Assembly: GCF_005116475.1 (NCBI RefSeq)
Contig: NZ_SWBO01000003.1
Location: 248,001-312,000 of the forward strand
DNA from: Pedobacter cryotolerans
GTDB lineage: Bacteria > Bacteroidota > Bacteroidia > Sphingobacteriales > Sphingobacteriaceae
Length of the DNA stretch: 64,000 nucleotides
Direction of reading: 5' to 3'
Shown here: piece by piece, positions 42,835 to 51,649 of the stretch
Position numbering within the stretch: the first letter of the stretch is position 1
How the letters are laid out: each line of letters begins with the position of its first letter
Notes under the pieces: model-generated
The model's input: only the letters and a program-made list of their open reading frames with translations
What the model was told of the DNA's origin: nothing
Database searches by the model: none
Translations under genes and position numbers: made by a program

Positions 42835-42903
42835 AAAGTGGACTGATTTGCGATGCTATTGAATTATAGCTGGATTGCAACCACGTAAAAAAAAGTGCTA
42901 ACC
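42835..42903 (+). ncRNA. SAM-II riboswitch upstream of metK
   Basis: The leader begins AAAGTGGACTGATTTG. P1 pairs GTGG (42838-42841) with CCAC (42881-42884). The loop has GATTTG, an extra small hairpin GCTAT...ATAGC, and TTGCAACCAC. After CCACG comes an A-rich L3 and then GTGCTAA (42895-42901), which would form the H-type pseudoknot P2. These are the conserved elements of the SAM-II class (Rfam RF00521) as I recall it. SAM binding would lower metK expression. An additional stem AAGTG/CACTT (42893-42914) could be part of the expression platform. Fold prediction by eye only. Confidence 0.8.
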
Positions 42904-42977
42904 TTACAACACTTCCTTTTACTGCCTGTTTTTAGGATCAGCTTGCATTTTAATTATCATTAATTTAAATATTTAAA

Positions 42978-44228
42978 ATGTCATATTTATTTACATCAGA
43001 ATCTGTTTCAGAAGGTCACCCTGATAAAATTGCAGATCAAATCTCAGACGCATTAATTGATAATTTCTTAGCTTTCGATACCGAATCTAAGGTTGCTTGC
43101 GAAACTTTGGTAACAACCGGACAGGTAATTTTAGCTGGTGAGGTTAAATCGAAAACTTACCTTGATGTGCAGCAAATTGCTAGAGATGTGATCAAAAAAA
43201 TCGGCTATACCAAAAGTGAATATATGTTTGAGGCTAACTCTTGTGGTATTTTATCTGCAATTCATGAGCAATCTCAAGACATTAACCAAGGTGTAGATAG
43301 AAAAACTAAAGAAGAGCAAGGTGCAGGCGACCAAGGTATGATGTTTGGTTATGCAACCAATGAAACCGATGATTATATGCCTTTGGCTTTAGATCTTTCG
43401 CATAAATTATTGCAAGAGCTTGCTGTTTTAAGACGTGAGAATAACGAAATCACTTATTTACGTCCGGACGCAAAATCTCAGGTTACTTTGGAGTATGATG
43501 ACAATAACAAACCAGTTCGCATCGATGCTATCGTAATTTCTACGCAGCATGATGATTTTGATGAAGAAGGTAAAATGTTAGCTAAAATTAAAGAAGATTT
43601 AGTTAGCATTCTTATTCCTAGAATCATCAAAAACAACCCACAATATGCGCATTTATTTAACGACAAAATTCAATACCACATTAACCCAACCGGTAAATTT
43701 GTAATTGGTGGCCCACATGGTGATACCGGTTTAACAGGAAGAAAAATTATTGTTGATACTTACGGCGGTAAAGGCGCTCATGGTGGTGGTGCTTTCTCTG
43801 GTAAAGATCCGAGTAAAGTTGATAGAAGTGCAGCTTATGCTACACGCCATATTGCAAAAAATTTAGTTGCTGCAGGTTTAGCTGATGAAATTTTAGTTCA
43901 GGTTTCTTACGCAATTGGTGTTGCAAAGCCAATGGGTATTTACATTAATACCTACGGAACTAGCAAAGTGGACAAAACTGATGGCGAGATTGCTAGAATT
44001 GTAGAGGATCTTTTTGATATGAGACCGTATTTTATTGAGCAACGCTTAAAATTAAGAAACCCAATTTATAGCGAAACTGCTGCTTACGGACACATGGGCC
44101 GCAAACCAGAAACCGTAACTAAAACATTTAGAACACCAAATGGTGAAGAAAAAACAGTTACTGTAGAATTATTTACTTGGGAAAAATTAGACTTTGTAGA
44201 TAAAGTTAAAGCTGCTTTTGGATTGTAA
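42978..44228 (+). CDS. metK: S-adenosylmethionine synthetase
   Basis: 416 residues, full length. It makes SAM from ATP and methionine. [18 protein letters not shown] (about 10-27), [15 protein letters not shown] (about 114-128), [18 protein letters not shown] (about 250), [23 protein letters not shown] (about 269-291) and the C-terminal half are canonical. It lies behind a SAM-II-like leader, so its expression should fall when SAM is plentiful. It is followed by a strong bidirectional terminator. Confidence 0.98.
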   Translation: MSYLFTSESVSEGHPDKIADQISDALIDNFLAFDTESKVACETLVTTGQVILAGEVKSKTYLDVQQIARDVIKKIGYTKSEYMFEANSCGILSAIHEQSQDINQGVDRKTKEEQGAGDQGMMFGYATNETDDYMPLALDLSHKLLQELAVLRRENNEITYLRPDAKSQVTLEYDDNNKPVRIDAIVISTQHDDFDEEGKMLAKIKEDLVSILIPRIIKNNPQYAHLFNDKIQYHINPTGKFVIGGPHGDTGLTGRKIIVDTYGGKGAHGGGAFSGKDPSKVDRSAAYATRHIAKNLVAAGLADEILVQVSYAIGVAKPMGIYINTYGTSKVDKTDGEIARIVEDLFDMRPYFIEQRLKLRNPIYSETAAYGHMGRKPETVTKTFRTPNGEEKTVTVELFTWEKLDFVDKVKAAFGL

Positions 44229-44246
44229 TTGATCCTGAAACCAAAA

Positions 44247-44285
44247 TAAAAAAGGGAAGTGCAAATTTTGTACTTCCCTTTTTTT
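44247..44285. terminator. Bidirectional terminator between metK and the anti-sigma gene
   Basis: AAGGGAAGT (44252-44260) pairs perfectly with ACTTCCCTT (44272-44280). A run of T follows on the plus strand and the mirror A-run serves the minus strand, so it ends both convergent transcripts. Confidence 0.88.
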
Positions 44286-45504
44286 AGAAACTAAATTTGA
44301 TTTGACCTTGATTTGCTGTGTTTGGCACGAAAATCCATTTTGGACCATCTTTTAACAAACGAATGGCTTCTTTATCCTTTGCCAAACTAGAAGATTGAAT
44401 AACTTTAATAGTGCCAACTGAACCATCTTTTCTGATGATAAAACTTAATTCTATATCAGTTTTAGCTTTTGTAAACTTTATAAATTTATGATTAGCTTTT
44501 AGATATTTTTGGTAATTATCCCATCCACCTAATGGTGAAACATTATTTTTGGAAACTACAAAATCAGCTAAAGCTGTTCTATTACTTTCTAACAAAACAT
44601 TTACTGGTTGATTAGATTTAACGCCGACCTCAGTTGTAGAAAAACCTGAGAAACCTACAGTTAGTTTTTGATTTTGGGTACTATCTGCTGTTAACTTAAA
44701 TTCTCCTTTTCTATCTGTCGTGGTTCCTCTATCTGATCCTTCTAACCTCACAATTGCACCTTCAATAGGCATACCAGTATCTTTAGAAACTACTTTACCT
44801 TTAAATTGACCAGGCATAATTCCATCAGCTTTGCTTGGCAATGTAGTTACTGCAGACCTAGCCTGAGTTTGCGTTTTCTCTTTAGCTAAAGTGATCACCT
44901 CTAATTCTTGTGCGACAGCTTTTTGCTCTGCCATTCTCGATGCAATTGGCGAACTAGCCCTTACAGCCTCGTCATTTGTAGCAACAACTGGTGCGTTTTT
45001 AATCAAGGCAACTTTATCAGTTTCTTTTTTAAGCGCAGATTTAGCAATTGTAGGTGTTGAAATAACAATTTCTTTTGTAAGAACCGAATTTGTATCTGTT
45101 TTTTCTTTAGCTACCTGTGGTGCAATAGTTACATCCACTTTTTTAGGTTCATTTGTAGCTAACATCTCTTGGCGTTTATTGCCTTTCATCCAAAATAAAA
45201 TACAAACCGCAATAAAAAGTACCGCAGCAGCGGAAGCAATACTTAAACGCTGAGATGTGATTGCCCATCTTTTCTTTACAATTGGTTTTTGAGCAATTCG
45301 TTCTGCTAGTTGCTTTTGTAAAAATGATAAAGATTGAGTTCTTTTTGGCGATTGACTTAAACCAGCCAAAGCTTCGGCTACAAAAGGGTCTTCGAGCGAA
45401 AGCTTTTCTACGCGATGCATAGCTTTGGCATCAAGCTTACCATCAAGGTAATCTTCTAGCTCATCAATATCTAACCACTCGTTATAACTCACTGTTTTTT
45501 TCAA
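44284..45504 (-). CDS. Anti-sigma-like protein with CarboxypepD_reg and TonB C-terminal domains
   Basis: 406 residues. Cytosolic part (about 1-83) starts with DIDELEDYLDGKLDAKAMHRVEKL, typical of anti-sigma helices in this phylum. One TM helix at about 88-106. The periplasmic part has a low-complexity region, then a carboxypeptidase-regulatory-like beta sandwich at about 230-300 (FKGKVVSKDTGMPIEGAIVRLEG, TTTDRKGEFKL), and a TonB-C-like domain at about 325-405 (LSFIIRKDGSVGTIKVIQSSS, PKWIFVPN). It overlaps the sigma-factor gene by 23 nt. It should hold the sigma factor inactive until a periplasmic signal, presumably sensed by the outer domains. Confidence 0.8.
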   Translation of the reverse strand: MKKTVSYNEWLDIDELEDYLDGKLDAKAMHRVEKLSLEDPFVAEALAGLSQSPKRTQSLSFLQKQLAERIAQKPIVKKRWAITSQRLSIASAAAVLFIAVCILFWMKGNKRQEMLATNEPKKVDVTIAPQVAKEKTDTNSVLTKEIVISTPTIAKSALKKETDKVALIKNAPVVATNDEAVRASSPIASRMAEQKAVAQELEVITLAKEKTQTQARSAVTTLPSKADGIMPGQFKGKVVSKDTGMPIEGAIVRLEGSDRGTTTDRKGEFKLTADSTQNQKLTVGFSGFSTTEVGVKSNQPVNVLLESNRTALADFVVSKNNVSPLGGWDNYQKYLKANHKFIKFTKAKTDIELSFIIRKDGSVGTIKVIQSSSLAKDKEAIRLLKDGPKWIFVPNTANQGQIKFSF

Positions 45505-46060
45505 TACAAATTTTTAAATTCCTTTTCCCGTTTTGGATATAACTTTTCACCTTAAGCATATCATAGCCGGTTATATCGGCTACTTCCTTATAACATTTCT
45601 CTTGCAAATAAAATAAATCAACACTTCGCCTTTGCTCTTCAGTTAAGGTTTCCATGCATTTTTCCATTATAGTTAACTGCGTTTCTTTTGTATTGTCGAT
45701 ATCAAGATGCACAAAATCACCGTTTTCCACAAAATTATCTTCCATGGCTACGGTTGGGTTTTTAGCCGACTTGCGCAAGGCCATTAAACAATGGTTACGA
45801 GACAATACATGCAACCAACTTTTAAAGTTTTGCACCTGATGAACTTTCAGTTTTACTACCAGCTCTTCAAAAATTTGCATTACGGCATCTTTGCTTTGCT
45901 CTTCATCTTTAAAATAATTGAAGCAAACACCAAACACCAAATGCATATATTTATTATAAAGTACACCTAATAATCCTAAATCGCCACTTTTTTGATAAGC
46001 GGCAATGAGCGAAAGATCGTCTTGCTCATTAATTTTAGAGGTGTTCTTTATAAACTTCAA
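45482..46060 (-). CDS. ECF-type RNA polymerase sigma factor
   Basis: 192 residues. Region 2 at about 30-85 (LYNKYMHLVFGVCFNYFKDEEQSKDAVMQIFEEL, then FKSWLHVLSRNHCLM), region 4 at about 130-185 (LTEEQRRSVDLFYLQEKCYKEVADITGYDMLKVKSYIQNGKRNL), a helix-turn-helix that reads -35 DNA. A region between them (NPTVAMEDNFVENGDFVHL) is variable. The start appears to be TTG at 46060, as the first in-frame ATG lies within region 2 (residue 39). It overlaps the anti-sigma gene downstream, so both are made together. Confidence 0.9.
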   Translation of the reverse strand: MKFIKNTSKINEQDDLSLIAAYQKSGDLGLLGVLYNKYMHLVFGVCFNYFKDEEQSKDAVMQIFEELVVKLKVHQVQNFKSWLHVLSRNHCLMALRKSAKNPTVAMEDNFVENGDFVHLDIDNTKETQLTIMEKCMETLTEEQRRSVDLFYLQEKCYKEVADITGYDMLKVKSYIQNGKRNLKICIEKNSEL

Positions 46061-46165
46061 ATTCGGTACTCGGCTAAATGTTCATCAAGTATAAAAATAT
46101 TTTTTGATATGATGAGGTAAACGACCCGATTATGTTAAAATAGGTGAAGCTTAAATTAGTGGCAG

Positions 46166-46173
46166 TAGATTTG
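46166..46173 (+). promoter_or_regulatory. Promoter -7 element TAGATTTG for the DUF4197 gene
   Basis: Perfect TAnnTTTG 48 nt before the ATG at 46222, predicting a leader of about 44 nt. No good -33 match. Confidence 0.45.
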
Positions 46174-46221
46174 CGTATAATTGTGTAGAGATATTTTTTT
46201 CTCCTAATAAATTTAAAACAC

Positions 46222-46959
46222 ATGAATAAAATTGGATTATATATTGGCGCATTCGCCCTAATTTGTTTAAGCAGTTGCGATGTTCAAAGTCAGAACACGA
46301 TTGGCAACATTTTAAAGCAAATACCAACTGGCGGCACACCAACAACGCTAGAAATTGGTCAAGGTATTAAACAAGCTTTAGAAATTGGCACATCGCAAGG
46401 AGCAGATAAACTATCAGCAAAAGATGGCTTTTTTGGCAACATGGCGGTTAAAATACTTTTCCCTACCGAAGCGCAAAAAGTAGAAAAAACACTACGAAGT
46501 GTAGGTTTAAATTCACTTGCAGATAATGTAATTTTGAGTATCAACCGTGCAGCAGAAGATGCGGCAAAAGAGGCAAAGCCGATTTTTGTTAGCGCCATTA
46601 AACAAATGACTATTGCAGATGCAACCAATATCCTTTTAGGAAATAAAGATGCTGCAACCCAATATTTTAAAAGGGTAACTACAGCAGAGCTGATGCAAAA
46701 ATTTTCGCCTGTAATTACCAATAGCTTGGGTAAAGTTGGTGCAACACGTTACTGGAGCGATGCTGCAACTGCTTACAATAAAATACCTTTGGTAAAACCT
46801 GTAAACACCGATTTGTCTAATTACGTTGCTCAAAAAGCGATTGAAGGGATGTTTTTACAGGTTGCGCAAGAAGAATTAAAAATTAGAGATAACATTAGCG
46901 CCAGAAGTACGGGTTTATTGCAAAAGGTGTTTGGTTATGCAGATACGAAGAAAAGGTAA
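46222..46959 (+). CDS. DUF4197 family lipoprotein
   Basis: 245 residues. Lipoprotein signal MNKIGLYIGAFALICLSSCD, Cys about 19. The rest fits the DUF4197 family, a helical protein with IGQGIKQALEIGTSQGADKLSAKDGFFGN near residue 45, ILFPTEAQKVEKTLRSVG near 77, INRAAEDAAKEAKPIFVSAIKQMTIADATNIL (about 105-136) and YVAQKAIEGMFLQVAQEELKIRDN near 205. Function unknown. It stands alone with its own promoter, divergent from the ECF sigma gene. Confidence 0.87.
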   Translation: MNKIGLYIGAFALICLSSCDVQSQNTIGNILKQIPTGGTPTTLEIGQGIKQALEIGTSQGADKLSAKDGFFGNMAVKILFPTEAQKVEKTLRSVGLNSLADNVILSINRAAEDAAKEAKPIFVSAIKQMTIADATNILLGNKDAATQYFKRVTTAELMQKFSPVITNSLGKVGATRYWSDAATAYNKIPLVKPVNTDLSNYVAQKAIEGMFLQVAQEELKIRDNISARSTGLLQKVFGYADTKKR

Positions 46960-47361
46960 ACTTATGAGGATAAATTGGTAGCTTCCGTCCTTCCCGCTTA
47001 GGCGGGAATCGTAATGCATAATAAAATACCTAATATTCTACTTTTCATCCGATGAAACTTATAATGTAATTTAATATTCATCGGATGAAAAAATTTTATC
47101 AATAGCGTGATTTCTATTTTTTTGGCTTTTGGTAAGTACGCTTTATTACTTACACAAGCCAGAGTTTACCAAACCTGATTTAACGGAAATACTTTTACCA
47201 GGGATGGCAAGGAGCGATTTTGGGGTAAAAGATTGGAGTGAGAGCAGGACTAACATTAAGAAAAGTGCTGAAATTGCTTTTCAAATCCATCAACTTACAC
47301 ACCTAATTTGCTTTTACTCGTAAATTAAGGTAATTTACACCATTATTTACAAGACAACATA
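46960..47361. other. Repeat-rich intergenic region before the DEAD helicase
   Basis: 402 nt. CCCGCTTAGGCGGGAATCG near 46989 is a REP-like hairpin. At 47042-47056 and 47077-47091 there is a perfect 15-bp inverted repeat (TTTTCATCCGATGAA) with a 20-nt loop. 47217-47290 holds a diverged copy of the mosaic dispersed repeat (GTAAAAGATTGGAGTG, GACTAACATTAAGAAAAG). A 64-codon open frame at 47129-47323 crosses this repeat and is not considered a gene. Confidence 0.6.
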
Positions 47362-48582
47362 TTGGATTTCAAAGATTTTAATTTTAACCCCGAACTTTTA
47401 GAGGGTTTATTGGCAATGGGTTTTAAAAACGCAACGCCTATACAAACACAAGCTATTCCGTTAATTTTAGCAAATAAAGATTTAATTGCCTGTGCACAAA
47501 CTGGTACTGGAAAAACTGGTGCATTTTTATTACCGATAATGAATATGCTTACCGAAAACCACGATAGGCATAACACAACTTTAATTTTAACACCTACGCG
47601 TGAGCTTGCACAACAAATAGATTTACAGGTTGAAGCACTTTCTTATTTCACCAACATTAGTTCGTTAACGGTTTTTGGCGGTGGCGATGGTGTTGCTTAC
47701 GAACAACAAAAGCGCTCGATGCGTGAAGGTGTTGATATTATTATTGCTACACCTGGAAGATTGATTGCTCACCTTTCATCTGGACTTTTAAAGATGGACA
47801 AATTGAAATATTTGGTTTTAGATGAGGCCGACCGAATGTTGGACATGGGTTTTTATGAAGACATTATGAAAATTGTGGGCTATTTGCCTAAAGAGCGCCA
47901 AACGGTAATGTTTTCGGCTACCATGCCGCCAAAAATTAGAACGCTTGCCGCAACATTATTAAAAGAACCAGAACAAATTAGCTTAGCAATTTCTAAACCT
48001 GCAGAAGGTATTAATCAGCAAGTTTACATGGTACATGATGAACAGAAAGTTCCCTTATTAACAGACATTCTAAAACCTGCAACTTTTAAACGCATTATTG
48101 TTTTTGCAGGGCGAAAAGAAAAGGTAAAAGAATTGGGTAAGGTTTTTAAAAAATTAGGTCAGAAAGTTGCAGCTTTTCACAGCGATTTAGAACAAAAAGA
48201 ACGTGAAGCGATTATGCTAGATTTTAAAAATAGCAAGCTTGATGTTTTAATTGGAACCGATGTTTTGAGTAGAGGTATTGATGTTACGGGAATTGATTTG
48301 GTAATTAACTTTGATGCGCCTCAAGATCCAGAAGATTATATTCATAGAATTGGAAGAACGGCTAGAGCTGCAACAACAGGCACCGCAATTACTTTTGTAA
48401 ACAACAAAGACAAACGCAAATTGGCCAACATTGAGAAATTAATTGAGCGCCAAATAGATCGAATTGCTTTACCAGAACATTTAGGCGAAGCGCCAAAAGA
48501 AGGTGTGGTTGACGTGGAGAAAAAACCTTATCTTAAAAAGAAAAAGTTTTTTAAGAAGAAGCCTAAACCGAGTATTGGGTAA
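47362..48582 (+). CDS. DEAD-box ATP-dependent RNA helicase (RhlE-like)
   Basis: 406 residues starting at TTG (47362), since no in-frame ATG precedes the Q-motif and relatives start with a similar DFKDFNF sequence. Motifs in order: Q-motif GFKNATPIQTQAIP, I ACAQTGTGKTG, Ia PTRELAQQI, Ib TPGRL, II VLDEADRMLDMGF, III SATMP, IV IVFAGRKEKV, V TDVLSRGIDVTGIDLVINFD, VI HRIGRTAR. The C-terminus is Lys-rich (YLKKKKFFKKKPKPSIG), likely for RNA binding. It unwinds RNA in ribosome biogenesis or mRNA decay. Confidence 0.95.
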   Translation: MDFKDFNFNPELLEGLLAMGFKNATPIQTQAIPLILANKDLIACAQTGTGKTGAFLLPIMNMLTENHDRHNTTLILTPTRELAQQIDLQVEALSYFTNISSLTVFGGGDGVAYEQQKRSMREGVDIIIATPGRLIAHLSSGLLKMDKLKYLVLDEADRMLDMGFYEDIMKIVGYLPKERQTVMFSATMPPKIRTLAATLLKEPEQISLAISKPAEGINQQVYMVHDEQKVPLLTDILKPATFKRIIVFAGRKEKVKELGKVFKKLGQKVAAFHSDLEQKEREAIMLDFKNSKLDVLIGTDVLSRGIDVTGIDLVINFDAPQDPEDYIHRIGRTARAATTGTAITFVNNKDKRKLANIEKLIERQIDRIALPEHLGEAPKEGVVDVEKKPYLKKKKFFKKKPKPSIG

Positions 48583-48893
48583 TTTATTCTTTATAAACAA
48601 ACATTAAGGAATTAAGATAGATTGAAGAGTTAGGTTCGTGTCTCCACGACCTAGGCAATAAATTCGGAAGGTGAGACACCAGCCGATAGGTAAGTTCTAA
48701 AGTTGAAGATTTAGGTTGATTGGGTTACGAACCTGGGTAGAAGATTTTATTTTTTCTCTTTGTCAGTCTGAGCGTAGTCGAAGACCTTGTTTACGCTTCG
48801 ACTACGCTCAGCGTGACAGTTTAAAACTTACCGCTAATTGTTTGCGTTCTTCGCTTCTTTGCGGTTATTCTTTAAATTGCCTATCTTTAGCTT
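48583..48893. other. Repeat-rich intergenic region upstream of rarA
   Basis: 311 nt. It contains GGTGAGACACCAGCCGATAGG, a hairpin-repeat relative of the one at 61686-61707. At 48767-48782 and 48795-48810 is the perfect 16-bp inverted repeat CTGAGCGTAGTCGAAG. Bases 48882-48889 (TATCTTTA) are a one-mismatch -7 element exactly 4 nt before the rarA ATG. A 72-codon frame at 48716-48934 is a translation of the repeat and is rejected. Confidence 0.6.
48761..48818. repeat. CTGAGCGTAGTCGAAG inverted repeat
   Basis: Two exact 16-bp complementary arms separated by 12 nt, flanked by GTCAGT and GTGACAG, giving a long hairpin. The same arms recur at 55235-55282. Confidence 0.85.
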
Positions 48894-50174
48894 ATGCAAA
48901 ACCTACCGCCATTAGCAGAACGGATGCGTCCTAAAAATTTGGACGAATATGTTGGACAAAAGCATTTAGTAGGCCCTGATGCGGTTTTGCGCAAAGCGAT
49001 AGAAAGCAGTCAGCTACCATCAATGATATTTTGGGGCCCACCCGGAGTAGGTAAAACCACGCTTGCTACTATTATTTCTACCAATTTAGATCGCCCATTT
49101 TTTAACCTTAGCGCCATTAATTCTGGCGTTAAAGATATTAGAGAGGTAATTGATAAAGCCGCAGCGCTAAAAGACAGTTTTTTAGGTTTACCGATTTTAT
49201 TTATTGATGAGATTCATCGTTTCAGTAAATCGCAACAAGACAGTTTGTTGGGAGCTGTAGAACGAGGTTTAGTTACTTTAATTGGTGCAACTACAGAAAA
49301 TCCGAGTTTCGAAGTCATCTCCGCTTTGCTGTCTCGATGCCAAGTTTACATTTTACAGAACTTAACCGAAGATGAATTGGCAGGCTTATTACAAACTGCA
49401 ATTGAAAAAGATGTTGTTTTAAAAGAGAAACAAATAAAGATTAAAGAACATGAAGCTTTAATTCGTTTATCTGGTGGCGATGCTCGAAAATTATTAAACG
49501 TTTTAGAAATTGCAGTAAATGGAATTGGTGGCGAAAAGATTGAACTTACCAATGAAAATGTGCTTGCCCATGCACAGCAAAATTTAGCGCTTTATGATAA
49601 AGCTGGCGAACAACATTACGATATTATTTCGGCATTTATCAAATCTATTCGCGGTAGCGACCCAAATGCAGCAGTTTATTGGTTAGCAAGGATGATTGAA
49701 GGTGGCGAAGACCCTTTATTTATTGCCCGAAGGCTATTAATTTTAGCCTCAGAGGATATTGGAAATGCAAACCCGAATGCGTTGCTGTTGGCCAATAATT
49801 GTTTTACAGCGGTTAATGTAATTGGTTTTCCAGAATCTAGGATTATTCTTTCGCAATGCGTAACTTACTTGGCATCAAGCGTTAAGAGCAACGCAAGTTA
49901 CGAGGCGATAAATAAAGCACAAGCCTTGGTGAAACAAACTGGCAATTTACCAGTCCCACTACATATACGTAATGCGCCAACAAAGTTGATGAAAAACATT
50001 GGCTATGGCAAAGATTACCAATATGCACATGGTTATGAAGGCAATTTTTCTGAACAGGAGTATTTTCCAGAGGGATTAAGCGGAACGAAACTGTATGATC
50101 CGGGTAAAAATCCGGCAGAAGAAAAACTAAGAGAAAAATTGAAACAGAATTGGAAAAACAAATACAACTATTAA
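48894..50174 (+). CDS. rarA: Replication-associated recombination protein A
   Basis: 426 residues, AAA+ ATPase of the clamp-loader superfamily (RarA/MgsA, WHIP/WRNIP1). [21 protein letters not shown] at the N-terminus, Walker [14 protein letters not shown] (about 49-61), Walker [20 protein letters not shown] (about 103-121), sensor [10 protein letters not shown] (about 131). C-terminal MgsA domain (about 260-425) with [18 protein letters not shown] and [21 protein letters not shown]. It acts at stalled forks and gaps. It abuts the ABC permease-type gene by 1 nt. Confidence 0.96.
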   Translation: MQNLPPLAERMRPKNLDEYVGQKHLVGPDAVLRKAIESSQLPSMIFWGPPGVGKTTLATIISTNLDRPFFNLSAINSGVKDIREVIDKAAALKDSFLGLPILFIDEIHRFSKSQQDSLLGAVERGLVTLIGATTENPSFEVISALLSRCQVYILQNLTEDELAGLLQTAIEKDVVLKEKQIKIKEHEALIRLSGGDARKLLNVLEIAVNGIGGEKIELTNENVLAHAQQNLALYDKAGEQHYDIISAFIKSIRGSDPNAAVYWLARMIEGGEDPLFIARRLLILASEDIGNANPNALLLANNCFTAVNVIGFPESRIILSQCVTYLASSVKSNASYEAINKAQALVKQTGNLPVPLHIRNAPTKLMKNIGYGKDYQYAHGYEGNFSEQEYFPEGLSGTKLYDPGKNPAEEKLREKLKQNWKNKYNY

Positions 50175-50175
50175 T

Positions 50176-51648
50176 ATGCTCAGTACATTTTTAAGTCACC
50201 AATGGAAAGATTTTTGGCGAAGCCGAAACAAGGCAGGTAGCATCGTTGCGCAGCTTGTGCTCGGATTTTTTATGCTTTACTTTTTGGTAGTAGCCATCGC
50301 AGTTGGATTTGGGATGCCTTTTATGATCGAGAAGTTTTTTCCAGGTAGAGACGTCATTCAAATTTTTAATGGTTTTATTCTGTATTATTTTCTTTTCGAT
50401 CTAGCGATTAGAACACAAATGCAAGATTTACCTACTTTAAGTATTGTGCCTTATTTGCACTTAAAGATCAAAAAGGGCACGCTTGTTAATTTCCTTAACA
50501 TCAAATCGTTATTCACTTTTTTCAACTTTTTACCACTATTTATCTTTATTCCTTTTAGCATCATTAAAATAGGTGGTACTTATGGGGCATTAACAAGCTT
50601 AATGTATGTTGTTTCCATATTATCGCTTACCATATTTAACAATTATCTGGTATTGTATTTAAAGCGTAAGTCTATCAATAACATTTTGTATTTTGCTAGT
50701 ATTATTGGTTTTGTAGCAATTTTTGCAGCATTAGATTATTACAATATCGTTTCGATTAGAGCATTCTCTAACTACATATTTATGGCAGTTGTAAAATTGC
50801 CTTTACTAGGTCTGATTTTTACGGCTGCCGCGATTGTTATATTTTACATCAACTCAATTTATTTACGATCAAATCTATATACCGAAGAATTAAGCACCAA
50901 AGACGAGAAAAAAGTAAGTACTGATTATGCCTTTTTAAATCGTTTTGGTAAAGTTGGAGAGTTAGCAGCATTGGAATTAAAATTAATTTTAAGGCACAAA
51001 CGCTCTCGTGGCTCGGTAGTTATGGGCTTTATGTTTTTATTTTATGGGTTATTCTTTTATCGTATGCCTTTAATAAACAACGATCAATTTGGCATGATGC
51101 TTTTCGCAGCGGTTTTTATGACAGGTATAACGGTAATTACTTATGGGCAGTTTATGTTCGCATGGCAAAGCACACATTTTGACGGCTTGTTAATTAACAA
51201 AATTGATATCAAAAACTTCATCAAAGCTAAATTTTTACTATTTACCATAAGCTGTACAATCATCACTTTGTTGGCGGGCTTTTATGGCTTTATGAGTTAT
51301 AAATTATTACTACTGCATTTGGCAGCCTATTTATATAACATCGGCTTTGCCACAGTAATTGTACTTTATTTTGCTACAATGAACTATAAACGCCTTGATA
51401 TTACCAAAAGTGCAAGTTTTAACTGGCAAGGTGTTGGTGCCACACAGTGGATTTTAGGTTTCCCACTTTTGTTGATCCCTTTTGTAATTTACTTGCCATT
51501 TAGCTTTTTAGATAAACCATATTGGGGTTTGGCTGCACTGGGAGCATTTGGTTTAATTACGCTTTCAATGCGTAATTTCTGGATAAATTTAATTGTTAAA
51601 AGATTTGAAAAACAACGATATAAAATAGCCGAAGGCTTTAGAGAATAA
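50176..51648 (+). CDS. DUF5687-type ABC exporter permease
   Basis: 490 residues with about 10-12 hydrophobic helices (for example FMLYFLVVAIAVGFGMPF, FNFLPLFIFIPFSIIKIG, GFVAIFAALDYYNIV, FLLFTISCTIITLLAGFYGF, WILGFPLLLIPFVIYLPF). It starts HQWKDFWRSRNKAGSIVAQLVLG, typical of the DUF5687 family in Bacteroidota. It is 1 nt after rarA and 1 nt before an ABC ATPase, so it is the membrane half of an ABC transporter. Substrate unknown. It was probably attached to the rarA transcript. Confidence 0.85.
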   Translation: MLSTFLSHQWKDFWRSRNKAGSIVAQLVLGFFMLYFLVVAIAVGFGMPFMIEKFFPGRDVIQIFNGFILYYFLFDLAIRTQMQDLPTLSIVPYLHLKIKKGTLVNFLNIKSLFTFFNFLPLFIFIPFSIIKIGGTYGALTSLMYVVSILSLTIFNNYLVLYLKRKSINNILYFASIIGFVAIFAALDYYNIVSIRAFSNYIFMAVVKLPLLGLIFTAAAIVIFYINSIYLRSNLYTEELSTKDEKKVSTDYAFLNRFGKVGELAALELKLILRHKRSRGSVVMGFMFLFYGLFFYRMPLINNDQFGMMLFAAVFMTGITVITYGQFMFAWQSTHFDGLLINKIDIKNFIKAKFLLFTISCTIITLLAGFYGFMSYKLLLLHLAAYLYNIGFATVIVLYFATMNYKRLDITKSASFNWQGVGATQWILGFPLLLIPFVIYLPFSFLDKPYWGLAALGAFGLITLSMRNFWINLIVKRFEKQRYKIAEGFRE

Positions 51649-51649
51649 T

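Noticed and set aside
46151-46345. 64-codon minus-strand frame near the DUF4197 gene
   Set aside because: It overlaps the lipoprotein signal region of the DUF4197 gene in antisense and has no supporting feature.
46989-47007. Rho-independent terminator for the DUF4197 gene at the CCCGCTTAGGCGGG hairpin
   Set aside because: The stem is not followed by a T-run, and similar hairpins lie at other intergenic sites, so it is classed as a dispersed repeat.
47129-47323. 64-codon open frame upstream of the DEAD helicase
   Set aside because: It is made largely of a copy of the mosaic dispersed repeat also present at 12061-12145 and 61458-61610. No ribosome site or domain.
48716-48934. 72-codon open frame before rarA
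   Set aside because: Translation of the CTGAGCGTAGTCGAAG inverted repeat, and it overlaps the rarA start.
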